Assembly: GCF_028736175.1 (NCBI RefSeq)
Contig: NZ_CP117880.1
Span: 3,224,001 to 3,288,000 of the forward strand
Source: Sphingobacterium oryzagri
GTDB lineage: Bacteria > Bacteroidota > Bacteroidia > Sphingobacteriales > Sphingobacteriaceae
Direction of reading: 5' to 3'
Length of the DNA stretch: 64,000 nucleotides
Shown: positions 7,857 to 15,982 of the stretch, in pieces
Numbering within the stretch: the stretch's first letter is position 1
How the letters are laid out: the number at the start of each line of letters is the position of its first letter
Made by a program: the position numbers and the translations under genes
The notes under the pieces: model-generated
What the model was told of the DNA's origin: nothing
Databases searched by the model: none
Seen by the model: only the letters and a program-made list of their open reading frames with translations

Positions 7857-9047
7857 ATGTTAGAGAAAACACCTTTTGTACAAGCTGTCGATAAACGAGA
7901 TTTCGAGCAAGCTCTTCAACTATTGGACCAGGGTCAACGAATTCCTGCCGGAACCACTACGCACGACCTTCCCTTTTTTCTTCACCAAATTGTGCGCGAC
8001 AATGGCTATAAATTGCTCCATGCGCTTTCACTTGCGGGCGAGATCCCAAACGATATATACGACTATGATCGCTTTATAGATAGCATATATCATGCGATTT
8101 TTAAAGTAAACGAGCCGAATGAAGAATTGTTGGCGCTCTTGCGCAGCTTACTTGATGACGCGCAAAATCTACAAGACGAAGTCGATGGGCATACGCTGCT
8201 GAGTTATGCGTTAGAAAACCAAGCTGCACCAAGCATTATCAAAACCCTGATCGACGCGGGCTTAGACAGTAGTTTTCGAAACAACGCGGATGCAACCTTA
8301 CTCCACAACGTCGTCAGCTACAGCCACGCGCCTATTGACCGACAGCTGGCTTACATTGATTTGCTTTTGGCTGCTGGTTTAGATGTTAATGATACTAACG
8401 TGGTTAAACAAACCGCGCTACACATGGCGGTAGAACGAAATAAGCCGCAACTTATCGACGTTTTGCTACAGCATGGCGCCAGTCCTAACCAACAAGACGC
8501 GGAAGGTAATTCGCCTTATTTCTACGCCATTGCACATAAATTTGATGTCGGGATGTACACCAAATTTGCAGCCTATGAAACCATCGATTTCGAGCAACGA
8601 AACAAGCACGGCGTTAGTGCGCTGCACGAATACCTGCGTATGCTTACCGCTTCTTACGAAACAAACCCTACACTGCTTGTTCAACTATTGCAAGATGGCG
8701 CTGACCTAGATAGTACCAGTTTGCATTATCAGGTGCCGAAATCGGGTTGGAGCTGGGTTGTACAGAAAGACCCGGTGCTACTTGAAGAAGCGTTAAAAAT
8801 AACAGCAGTGCATGTGGATAAGCAAGACGATGACGGCAATACGCTTTTGCACCTCGTATGCGCCATAGATTGCAATCACGATCAAAAAACGGCAAAGAAT
8901 ATTTACCGGAAAGTTAAACAACTGCTCGATGCGGGCGCTAGTGTCGACCTTACAAATAATAAAGAGCAGACGCCGCTTTCTTTAGCCGCTACAGATAATT
9001 TGAAAACAAAAACCGTCGAATTGCTCCTGGCACAACAAAAATCGTAA
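7857..9047 (+). CDS. Ankyrin-repeat protein (first of a pair)
   Basis: A 396-residue cytoplasmic protein without signal peptide or membrane segment. Recognisable ankyrin repeats include DGHTLLSYALENQ...LIDAGLD (about 110-150), KQTALHMAVERNKPQLIDVLLQHGA (about 180-215), GVSALHEYLRML with LLVQLLQDGADLD (about 245-285), DGNTLLHLVCAIDCNHD with KQLLDAGASVDL, and KEQTPLSLAATDN at the C-terminus. Some repeats are long or irregular. The frame opens at a TTG at 7827, but the ATG at 7857 (MLEKTPFVQAVDKRDF) fits the opening of an ankyrin helix better. It is followed after only 3 bases by a second ankyrin gene. Ankyrin proteins bind other proteins; the partner is unknown. Confidence 0.87.
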   Translation: MLEKTPFVQAVDKRDFEQALQLLDQGQRIPAGTTTHDLPFFLHQIVRDNGYKLLHALSLAGEIPNDIYDYDRFIDSIYHAIFKVNEPNEELLALLRSLLDDAQNLQDEVDGHTLLSYALENQAAPSIIKTLIDAGLDSSFRNNADATLLHNVVSYSHAPIDRQLAYIDLLLAAGLDVNDTNVVKQTALHMAVERNKPQLIDVLLQHGASPNQQDAEGNSPYFYAIAHKFDVGMYTKFAAYETIDFEQRNKHGVSALHEYLRMLTASYETNPTLLVQLLQDGADLDSTSLHYQVPKSGWSWVVQKDPVLLEEALKITAVHVDKQDDDGNTLLHLVCAIDCNHDQKTAKNIYRKVKQLLDAGASVDLTNNKEQTPLSLAATDNLKTKTVELLLAQQKS

Positions 9048-9050
9048 ACT

Positions 9051-10406
9051 ATGTCCATGTCTTTTATTATTGCCTGTGAAAACGGCAAACGGAAAATTGC
9101 AGAGATTTTGTTAAAAAATGGTGAAGCAGATGTAGCTTATACAGACGAAAAAGGTCGAACAGCACTGCATTATGCTGCCCATCGCGGTTATCTCGATTTA
9201 GTAATAGCCTTGGTACAAGCCGGCGCAGCCCTTGATTATGAAGATCATCAGGGCGAAACGCCACTGTATTTTGCTTGTCTGCAGAAACAAAAACAAACGG
9301 CGATGTACCTCTTAAATGAAGGCGCGCGAGTGGATGTCAATGATTTGCAAGGCAACAGCCTTTTGCACCTGGTCGCCAAAACCGGACAAACGGAATTAGT
9401 CGACACCTTGCTGGGAAAAGGACTCGCTATCGATAAGGAAAACAACCAGGCGCAGCGCCCGCTCCTCTTGGCTGTTAGTTACCGCAATACCGAGACGGCC
9501 CGGAAACTTATCCAGGCAGGCGCGGATGTTAGCCAACGGGACAAACAAGGCAATACGCCGCTGATGTTGGCTGTAGCTTCTAAAAATCTGCCGTTAGTTA
9601 ACATATTATTAGCGCAGGGAGCGGCTATTAACGATGTAAATGACGCAGGAGAAAATGCGCTTTTGATCGCTTGTTATCAAGCGAATAAAGCGCTGATCCA
9701 ATTGCTCATCAACCAAGGTGCCGATATCCATGCAAACAATCAGGATGGTATTTCGCCCATATGGTACATTTGCGGGCACAACCAGAAAGACATTGTCAAT
9801 TTGTTGCTTGATAAGGGACTCGATCCTAATTTCAGTAGACCGATTAGTGGAAATGACCAAACGATGTATAGCTACCTTGATTGGGTGGAAACCGCGAACA
9901 ATCTCTCCATGGAAGCTGCATTCAATTTACAATCGAGTAATGTGCAGGGCGGCGAAAGTCTTCTTCATCTTGCCGTCAAAAACGGTCACTTAAGTATGGT
10001 AAAATTGCTTATCGAGCGCGGCGCGCATGTGGATATCCAAGACGAATCGGGCAATACCGCTTTACACTATGCCGCCGCGAATGGTAAGAAAGATATTGTT
10101 GCTTACTTGTTGGAAAATAATGCTGATGTAAAAGTGGTCAATGTGAAAGAGCAAAAGGCTATCGATTATGCCAATATCAAAGGTTTTAACGAAATCACCG
10201 CGCTGCTGGTCAGCCACGGTTCGGCCGCCGCCGAGTTATCTGCCAATGCAATACAACGGAAGCCTGGCGAGACCATACAAGCAGTGCCGCAGTTCGACAA
10301 GAAGAAAGCTTTATTGGATTTGAAGGAGCTGCTTGATGCGGGCATTCTTACTATGGACGAATTTTCAGCAGAAAAGACCAAAATCTTGAACCAAGGCAAC
10401 GCATAA
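9051..10406 (+). CDS. Ankyrin-repeat protein with C-terminal SHOCT-like domain
   Basis: A 451-residue cytoplasmic protein. About eleven consecutive ankyrin repeats fill residues 1-385, with clear examples at KGRTALHYAAHRGYLDLV, QGNTPLMLAVASKNLPLV and SGNTALHYAAANGKKDIVAYLL. A longer, irregular insert lies near 260-300 (FSRPISGNDQTMYSYLDWVETANN). The last 35 residues (KKALLDLKELLDAGILTMDE, then FSAEKTKILNQ) match a SHOCT-like domain, a short helical pair whose I-L-T-x-x-E-F signature is visible; SHOCT domains are thought to mediate oligomerisation. A start six bases later (9057) is possible. It is translationally close to the first ankyrin gene, so the two products may act together. Confidence 0.88.
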   Translation: MSMSFIIACENGKRKIAEILLKNGEADVAYTDEKGRTALHYAAHRGYLDLVIALVQAGAALDYEDHQGETPLYFACLQKQKQTAMYLLNEGARVDVNDLQGNSLLHLVAKTGQTELVDTLLGKGLAIDKENNQAQRPLLLAVSYRNTETARKLIQAGADVSQRDKQGNTPLMLAVASKNLPLVNILLAQGAAINDVNDAGENALLIACYQANKALIQLLINQGADIHANNQDGISPIWYICGHNQKDIVNLLLDKGLDPNFSRPISGNDQTMYSYLDWVETANNLSMEAAFNLQSSNVQGGESLLHLAVKNGHLSMVKLLIERGAHVDIQDESGNTALHYAAANGKKDIVAYLLENNADVKVVNVKEQKAIDYANIKGFNEITALLVSHGSAAAELSANAIQRKPGETIQAVPQFDKKKALLDLKELLDAGILTMDEFSAEKTKILNQGNA

Positions 10407-10524
10407 TCGTTAGATTATTAAAAAAGTATGAATTATTTATCACCGTTGAAAACTTTACTGTGTGCTAATGTGTTCCCTTCGTAGGATTCATTATTCATAA
10501 ATTAGGTTAAATAATAAGGTTTGT

Positions 10525-10555
10525 AAAATCCCGGAGCACAACACTCCGGGATTTT
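10525..10555 (+). terminator. Terminator after the ankyrin operon
   Basis: A 12-bp perfect stem, AAAATCCCGGAG (10525-10536) with CTCCGGGATTTT (10544-10555), and a 7-base loop, ending in TTTT on the plus strand, 118 bases after the second ankyrin stop codon. Confidence 0.8.
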
Positions 10556-10612
10556 CAATGTTATGAATGCTCTGGTTTCTCGGCATCCTTTTAAAAAAAA
10601 ATAAAAAAAAAT

Positions 10613-10643
10613 TTTGCATAGTGTATTTTTTACACTATCTTTG
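10613..10643 (+). promoter_or_regulatory. Consensus Bacteroidota promoter with no gene downstream
   Basis: TTTG (10613-10616), exactly 19 bases, then TATCTTTG (10636-10643), an exact fit to TTTG-N19-TAnnTTTG. Transcription should start near 10650. No protein-coding frame follows; instead a terminator hairpin begins at 10678. Confidence 0.75.
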
Positions 10644-10649
10644 TGTTAT

Positions 10650-10716
10650 CATAATTTAGGTTTATAATTGGTTAGCTAAAGGTTTTCATTCTCCCCGTTT
10701 GAAAACCTTTTTTTTT
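10650..10716 (+). ncRNA. Candidate ~65-nt small RNA
   Basis: The segment is bounded by a consensus promoter and by a strong intrinsic terminator: AAAGGTTTTCA (10678-10688) paired with TGAAAACCTTT (10700-10710), then a run of Ts to 10716. Between them is only about 28 unpaired bases and no start codon with an open frame of useful length. This geometry fits a short independently transcribed RNA. The start is predicted from promoter position (plus or minus a few bases). I do not recognise it as a known RNA family. It ends about 50 bases before the hairpin-rich repeat array. Confidence 0.45.
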
Positions 10717-11268
10717 GCTATAGCTGCCGCTGAGAACCGTTATCATCTCTACCAATACTATTTTTATTCCTCGTACGGACTGGGCAATACTTTTTCTCTG
10801 GACACAAAAAGTAATCAAAAAAGTCCTTGTTTCATCGAGGCGATCTTTCGCACCATCTTTCCCACACATCCTGCGTCAATTGCTTGTTTTCCATCGCTTG
10901 ATGAAACGTTGATGACGTTAATCGCGGAGCGTTTATTAACGCAAGCGTTCACGATTTCGCAAAGCGATATATTAAAATGTCTCATGTAGTGGTGGGAAAA
11001 AAACGATCTGCGAGGGCCTTTGTGTTGAGGGTAAAGCCTAGGAATCATATTGAAACCCTCTGTAAGGGTTTCGATGTTATTCCAGCTTTGTGAGCATATC
11101 GCTTTTTGTGTGATGGCTTCGTGCGACAAACCACCTTCATGAGACAAGAGAACCTTGCTTCCTTGGGTTCTTCCAAGGAAGGCCTTGCCGCGGCGAGCGG
11201 CGGAAAGTTTTGTGGGAAGGAAAAAGATCGCTTCAACTTATTTTTTTGTCCCTCGCCGGGACAGGGCA

Positions 11269-11296
11269 ATACTTTTTGTCTGGACACAAAAAGTAT
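11269..11296. repeat. Core stem-loop of the repeat (example in unit 2)
   Basis: A perfect 11-bp stem, ATACTTTTTGT (11269-11279) with ACAAAAAGTAT (11286-11296), loop CTGGAC. It is repeated in units 3 and 4. In unit 5 the same position (12778-12802) carries a different 10-bp stem, CTTCCTTTTG / CAAAAGGAAG. A conserved tail, GTTTCATCGAGGCGAT, follows 15-20 bases later in every unit. Confidence 0.8.
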
Positions 11297-11378
11297 TCAA
11301 AAAAGTCCTTGCTTCATCGAGGCGATCTGTCGCACCATCCTTCCCACACAAGGCAATTGCCGCGCAGGCTAGAATGAC

Positions 11379-11408
11379 AGCACAAAATATTTTGGATAAT
11401 TTTGTGCT
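11379..11408. repeat. Variable stem-loop of the repeat (example in unit 2)
   Basis: AGCACAAAAT (11379-11388) pairs with ATTTTGTGCT (11399-11408), between the constant flanks CAGGCTAGAA and ATGCCTTCC. In units 3 and 4 the same slot (11937-11984 in unit 3) holds an unrelated, longer A/T-rich stem of about 20 positions with two mismatches. Unit 1 lacks the slot. Confidence 0.7.
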
Positions 11409-12970
11409 ATAATTCTTATGCCTTCCCCACACACAACCTGCGTCAATTACTTGTTTTCCATCGCTTGATGAAACTTGATGACGTGTTTCGCGAAGCGTTT
11501 ATTAACGCGAGCGTTCACGAATTCGCAAAGCGATATATTAAAATGTCTCATGTAGTGGTGGGAAAAAAACGATCTGCGAGGGCTTTTTGTGTGGAGGGTA
11601 AAGCCTAGGAATCATATTGAAACCCTCTGTAAGGGTTTCGATGTTATTCCAGCTTTGTGAGCATATCGCTTTTTGTGTGATGGCTTGTGCGACAAACCAC
11701 CTTCAGGAGACAAAAGAACCTTGCTTCCTTGGGTTCTTCCAAGGGAGGCCTTGCCGCGGCGAGCGGCCGAAAGGTTGTGGGAAGGAAAAAGATCATCTCA
11801 ACCTAATTTTTTGTCCCTCGCCGGGACAGGGCAATACTTTTTGTCTGGACACAAAAAGTATTCAAAAAAGTCCTTGTTTCATCGAGGCGATTTGTCGCAC
11901 GAATCCTTCCCACACAAGCCAATTGCCGCGCAGGCTAGAAATTATTATTAAAAAATCCTTTTGTATTTTTTTATAACAATTTCTCATGCCTTCCCCAAAC
12001 ACAACCAGCGTCAATTGCTTGTTTTCCATCGCTTGATGAAACGTTGATGATGTTGTTTGCATCGCGTTTGATAACGCAAGCGTTCACGTTTCGCAAAGCG
12101 ATATATTAAAATGTCTCATGTAGTGGTGGGAAAAAAGCTTATGCGAGGGCTTTTGTGGGAAGGATAAAGCCTAGGAATCATATCGAAATCCCCTGTAAGG
12201 TTTTCGATTTTATTCCAGCTTTGTGAGCATATCGCTTTTTGTGTGATGGCTTGTGCGACAAACCACCTTCAGGAGACAAGAGAACCTTGCTTCCTTGGGT
12301 TCTTCCAAGGAAGGCCATGCCGCGGCGAGCGGCGGAAAGGTTTGTGCGGAGGGAAAAAGATCGTTTCGACATACTTTTTGTCCCTCGCCGGGACAGGGCA
12401 ATACTTTTTGTCTGGACACAAAAAGTATTCAAAAAAGTCCTTGTTTCATCGAGGCGATTTGTCGCACCATCCTTCGCGCACAAGCCAATTGACGCGCAGG
12501 CTAGAAATTATTATTAAAAAATCCTTTTGTATTTTTTTATAACAATTTCTCATGCCTTCCCCACACACAACCAGCGTCAATTCCTTGTTTTCCATCGCTT
12601 GATGAAACGTTGAGGACGTTTTTCGTAGGCGTTTGATATCGCAAGCATTCACGATTTCGCAAAGCAATTACAAAAACGGTTGACCTCAGCGAGGTCATAT
12701 ATGTATAGAAAATTTGATTTTCTTTTTTCGACTCCAGCGGAGTCGTATGTCGCTATTGTTCCTCGCCGGGACAAGGACTTCCTTTTGAAGGCCAAAAGGA
12801 AGCAAAAGCCTTCTGTTTCATCGAGGCCGAGTCTGTCAAGTACAACCTGCGTCAATTGCTTGTCTTCCATCGCTTGATGAAACATTGACGACGTTTTTCG
12901 AGGAGCGTTTATTGACGAAAGCGCGACAAACCACCTTCATGAGACAGAAGAAATTTCCCTCATCTTAAAA

Positions 12971-13228
12971 TCACCGCAAAAAAATCTGATCAATCGACTC
13001 AGCCAGCTGTCTATCCTTTTGGGTTACTTTGTTTCCGGCATCATGCGTACTGAGCCAAATCTCGACTTCATTGTATACATTTTTCCAAAGCGGGTGATGT
13101 TGTTGAGCCTCCGCCAACAAGGCTACTTGCGTCATAAATGCGAACGCCGTAGAAAAATCGGTAAACTTAAATTTTTGGTAGAGCCGGTTGTCTATCTCCT
13201 TCCATACACTGCTTACATGGTCTCTCAT
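12971..13228 (-). CDS. 4a-hydroxytetrahydrobiopterin dehydratase (PCD/DCoH)
   Basis: An 85-residue protein, normal to slightly short for pterin-4a-carbinolamine dehydratase, which regenerates tetrahydrobiopterin after aromatic amino-acid hydroxylation. The active-site signature is clear: [18 protein letters not shown] with the paired histidines and proline, then [22 protein letters not shown], which gives the conserved W/T-H-D segment. The gene sits directly against the end of the repeat array, about 20 bases from its last recognisable base. No phenylalanine hydroxylase gene is nearby, so it probably acts in trans. Confidence 0.92.
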   Translation of the reverse strand: MRDHVSSVWKEIDNRLYQKFKFTDFSTAFAFMTQVALLAEAQQHHPLWKNVYNEVEIWLSTHDAGNKVTQKDRQLAESIDQIFLR

Positions 13229-13327
13229 AATAAATCAATTAAATATTTATAAAAAACAAACGAAAATATGTCCAAATCGTTCATATCAAGCTACCTGTCA
13301 ATGATAAACTACATATTTAAATGTCGA

Positions 13328-13359
13328 TTTGTATGCAATTTGAAAAACGTATACTTTCG
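13328..13359 (+). promoter_or_regulatory. Probable promoter of the 13459 gene
   Basis: TTTG (13328-13331), 20 bases, then TACTTTCG (13352-13359), one base off the TAnnTTTG consensus. It is followed by about 90 bases of leader before the ATG at 13459. Confidence 0.45.
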
Positions 13360-13458
13360 TATCATCAATTATAAACTGATAGCGCAGCAAAAGTTTTCAG
13401 GTTATTTGATAAGCCACAACGTTTATTAATAGTTTTTTGTACCGTAGAAAGTAACACG

Positions 13459-13674
13459 ATGGAAAGAAAAATGATTGCAAAATTTCTTCAGTTGTTTGCC
13501 ACATTTTATGCAGGCATAAATTTGATTGGCTTTGGTCTTGAGCATAAGTTAAGTAGCGCTACACAAAACCATTTGATGGTGGCTACCGGCGTTTTTATGA
13601 TTTTGTTCGCGACTAGTTATTGCATATCTAAATGTGTTATCACCTACCTGGTTCTAACCAACAAGCAAAACTAA
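13459..13674 (+). CDS. Small two-helix membrane protein, paralogue A
   Basis: A 71-residue protein not recognised as a named family. Two helices are evident: FLQLFATFYAGINLIGFGL at about 9-27 and LMVATGVFMILFATSYCISKCVITYLVL at about 39-66. It shares a spaced pattern with the product of the next gene: FYAG, L, GL, KLSSA, N, then YCI-KCV, Y, LT-K. The shared pattern and a promoter match make it a real gene despite its size. The two Cys residues in YCISKCV are conserved in both copies and could bind metal or form a disulfide. Function unknown. Confidence 0.72.
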   Translation: MERKMIAKFLQLFATFYAGINLIGFGLEHKLSSATQNHLMVATGVFMILFATSYCISKCVITYLVLTNKQN

Positions 13675-14032
13675 TACAAGCCAGCGTCTACGTCTGTCGT
13701 CAGCTTTTTTTCTACCTGTACAGAAAATTTGGATCAAGTTTGAAATAGAAGAAACTTCAAAAGTGCGGGTTCGTTTTTTTTCATTTACCCGTGGAAAAAA
13801 TAGGCCTATTGATGAAGCAATTTGCTTGCCTCATATGTGAATTATTTCTAGTACGATGTTATGCAATAACCTCCCTACTCAGGTAGATTTGTAGCTAAAT
13901 TACCAAACAAAACCCATATCAGTGCAATTTCCTCGGATTGTAGACGTATAATCCATTTTAAACAAGACATTACTCATCTGCTTCAGAGAAAGACTGGCGT
14001 ACACTGAAGATTTCCACATTTTCTATCTCAGC
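13675..14032. other. Gap between the paralogous small membrane genes
   Basis: About 360 bases with no gene or recognisable RNA. A weak imperfect stem (CGGGT / ACCCG around 13768-13794) is the only structure noticed. Confidence 0.5.
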
Positions 14033-14063
14033 GTTGTGTGCTTCAAAAAAATTGATAACTTTG
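14033..14063 (+). promoter_or_regulatory. Probable promoter of the 14113 gene
   Basis: GTTG (14033-14036), 19 bases, then TAACTTTG (14056-14063), an exact -7 box with a one-base mismatch in the upstream element. RNA should start near 14070, about 43 bases before the ATG at 14113. Confidence 0.6.
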
Positions 14064-14112
14064 AGTTAGTCCATTTTCGACCGTTAACAAGTCAATAAAA
14101 TAGACTGTGTTT

Positions 14113-14406
14113 ATGTCTGTACCAGAGGCATGCCACACCCTTGCTGAGTTTCAAAATATATTGATTAAAATTAACGTGAAGAAAATTTTACAACGTGTTG
14201 TGCTTTTGCTATGCGCCTTTTACGCGGGTTTGCATTTGACGGCGATGGGCCTCGCGTCTAAACTTTCTTCAGCATGGGTAAACTACGCGGCCATCGGGCT
14301 TGGTATTTTATTGATGCTGTGCGCTATTGGCTATTGTATATTCAAATGCGTTGTGAAGTACATCGCATTAACCAGTAAAAAGCGCCAAAACAGCGAGTCG
14401 GAGTAG
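14113..14406 (+). CDS. Small two-helix membrane protein, paralogue B
   Basis: About 97 residues from the ATG at 14113 (a GTG six bases upstream is in frame). The first 27 residues (MSVPEACHTLAEFQNILIKI) have no counterpart in paralogue A; from KKILQRVVLLLCAFYAGLHL the two align through GLASKLSSAWVN, YCIFKCVVKYIALTSKK. Topology is two membrane helices with a short loop. Each copy has its own predicted promoter, which suggests separate regulation after duplication. Not recognised as a named family. Confidence 0.72.
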   Translation: MSVPEACHTLAEFQNILIKINVKKILQRVVLLLCAFYAGLHLTAMGLASKLSSAWVNYAAIGLGILLMLCAIGYCIFKCVVKYIALTSKKRQNSESE

Positions 14407-14457
14407 CAGCAAATCACCTGCTTCATTCATTTATCAACATACAAAAAAAGCCCTTTA

Positions 14458-15519
14458 TTAGTCGCCAATAAGATGACCATAAGGCTTTAAGGGATCGACA
14501 TTATCAAAAATAACTTTGAAAATTCCCAATAATGGAATAAAAAGTATCATGCCTGCCGCGCCCCACAACATACCACCTAGAAGTAAAACCATAATGGTAA
14601 AAAGCGGCCCCAGCTTCACCTGTCCTCCGGTTATTTTCGGCGTAAGCACATAACTGTCTAATTGTTGAACCGCTGTAAAAAAGATGGCCACAATAATCGG
14701 TAAAGTCAGCGTATCGCCAGTAATAAAAGTATACAAGACTACGATTGCACCGCCCGCTACAGAACCGATATACGGGATCACATTGATTAATGCTGCCAGG
14801 ATGGCGAAAAAAAGTGCATTATTAACCCCAATAATCGTCAGCCCGACGAAATAAATAATAGAAAGGATCAAAACGACCAAAAATATGCCGCCCACATAAA
14901 GACTTGATACTTTGGTAATCTTTTCTACAATACTTCGCGCATGCGCCACTTCGTCATAGCCGGCATGTCGGCTGACCAACTGAAATACAAAGCGCTTGAT
15001 GCGCACGCGATAAATCAACATTAATATCGTATAGATCGTAATTATGAGCAGATTGCCCAGCACGCCAACGATGGAAAACAGCATGCCGCCGAGCATCTTA
15101 CCAGCCGATGAAGACCATTGTGCCGCCTGCTTTTGTAAATATTCTTTTTGCTTCAGCTTAGATACATTAAATTGCTCAGAAACGTAATTATAACCTTGAT
15201 CGAGCATCTCGCCTATCCGGTCGCCCATCACAACCAAATCACCGCCTAAACCCACCAACTCGTTAATCAATACATACAAAATACCGAGTACCACCATCAC
15301 GCTAACTAAAACTACCAAAACAGCCGCCCATCCGCGTTTCATACCTTTATTTTCTAGTCGATGACATATGGGCACCAACAACATGGCAAAGAGTCCGCTT
15401 GTCACGATTGGGATAAGGAATGACTTGGCAAAATGCAAAATGGTAAACAACAAGACCAGAAAAATAAGTACCTGATTGAAACTGCCAAGTACTGTTAGTT
15501 TTTTTTTGCCGTTTTTCAT
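14458..15519 (-). CDS. AI-2E family (PerM/YdiK-like) membrane transporter, copy 1
   Basis: A 353-residue inner-membrane protein with the usual AI-2E layout. Paired helices lie near the N-terminus (VLIFLVLLFTILHFAKSFLIPIV, LFAMLLVPICHRLE), followed by a helix at about 65-90. A polar periplasmic region (about 90-150, MGDRIGEMLDQGYNYVSEQF) comes next. Then five more helices carry the family signature ALINVIPYIGSVAGG near 245 and the LTPKITGGQVKLGPLFTIMVLLLGGMLWG block near 300. Members move small molecules or ions; AI-2 export has been shown for few of them, so the substrate is open. A close homologue lies at 40310-41362. Confidence 0.92.
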   Translation of the reverse strand: MKNGKKKLTVLGSFNQVLIFLVLLFTILHFAKSFLIPIVTSGLFAMLLVPICHRLENKGMKRGWAAVLVVLVSVMVVLGILYVLINELVGLGGDLVVMGDRIGEMLDQGYNYVSEQFNVSKLKQKEYLQKQAAQWSSSAGKMLGGMLFSIVGVLGNLLIITIYTILMLIYRVRIKRFVFQLVSRHAGYDEVAHARSIVEKITKVSSLYVGGIFLVVLILSIIYFVGLTIIGVNNALFFAILAALINVIPYIGSVAGGAIVVLYTFITGDTLTLPIIVAIFFTAVQQLDSYVLTPKITGGQVKLGPLFTIMVLLLGGMLWGAAGMILFIPLLGIFKVIFDNVDPLKPYGHLIGD

Positions 15520-15982
15520 AGTTGTGTAGCCTTATTTTCCATTGAACAACCGATAGCATCAAAATGTTTACACCGTCAAAATCTCTATCAGAATATGCTG
15601 CAGTTGAGTTTAATGTATACCTTTACTAGGCTTCTGCTCATCAATAGCACTTTATATTTTCCGCGCCGACCAAATTTTGCTCCTGCGCGATTCCTGTATC
15701 ACCTGTCGGAAAAAACTTGTCATCAACAAATTGGCTACAACAAAGGGCAGCAGGTTATCCTTCAAAAGCGCGATAATTAAGGTTGGATATGCTTTTTTTT
15801 TAATCCGACTTTTCACGTAAATTTAACCTACCGCTCACCTACATAAAAAAGCCGGCCACCTGTATGCCTGGTTGCGAAAGTAGACAACTGGTATACGGCA
15901 TCATTTTATTTCACGATTGTTTAAATTTAATTTTATATTGGCAGGTTTTTTGAACGCTCCTTGCAGCTATAGCACAAACAAC
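15520..15982. other. Intergenic region with no supported gene
   Basis: About 460 bases. A 61-codon plus-strand frame at 15595-15780 has no ribosome site, no domain and poor composition, so I do not call it. The stretch at 15850-15960 probably holds the promoter of the following lipoprotein, but no clear consensus box is present. Confidence 0.5.

Larger units (their letters stand above)
10769..12950. repeat. Tandem array of a ~565-bp hairpin-rich repeat (five units)
   Basis: Units begin at the shared CCTCG-CCGGGACAGGGCAAT segment: unit 1 10769-11250 (lacks about 80 bases), unit 2 11251-11815, unit 3 11816-12382, unit 4 12383-12760 (second half degraded), unit 5 12761-about 12950 (heavily diverged and shortened). 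Units 2 and 3 are nearly identical over most of their length. Each full unit carries at least five stem-loops, for example an 11-bp stem at 11269-11296, one in the CAGGCTAGAA segment, GAAACCCT/AGGGTTTC, and CTTCCTTGG/CCAAGGAAG. Frames of 60-120 codons on both strands shift between units and look spurious. No transposase or spacers are present. Similar elements are scattered in this window at 26848-27250, so this is a local amplification of a dispersed repeat. Confidence 0.9.

Noticed and set aside
10699..12885. About twenty overlapping frames of 60-119 codons on both strands
   Set aside because: They lie wholly inside the tandem hairpin repeat, change frame between units, and have no conserved start, ribosome site or domain.
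10769..12950. CRISPR array
   Set aside because: Repeat units are ~565 bp, directly joined, without short repeats, regular spacers or cas genes.
10769..12950. Insertion sequence or retron
   Set aside because: No transposase or reverse-transcriptase frame, no terminal inverted repeats or target-site duplication that I could see.
14458..15519. Quorum-sensing AI-2 exporter
   Set aside because: The family name suggests this, but most members are not shown to carry AI-2 and no luxS or lsr gene is present.
15595..15780. 61-codon frame in the gap after AI-2E copy 1
   Set aside because: No ribosome site, domain or homologue recognised; composition unconvincing.
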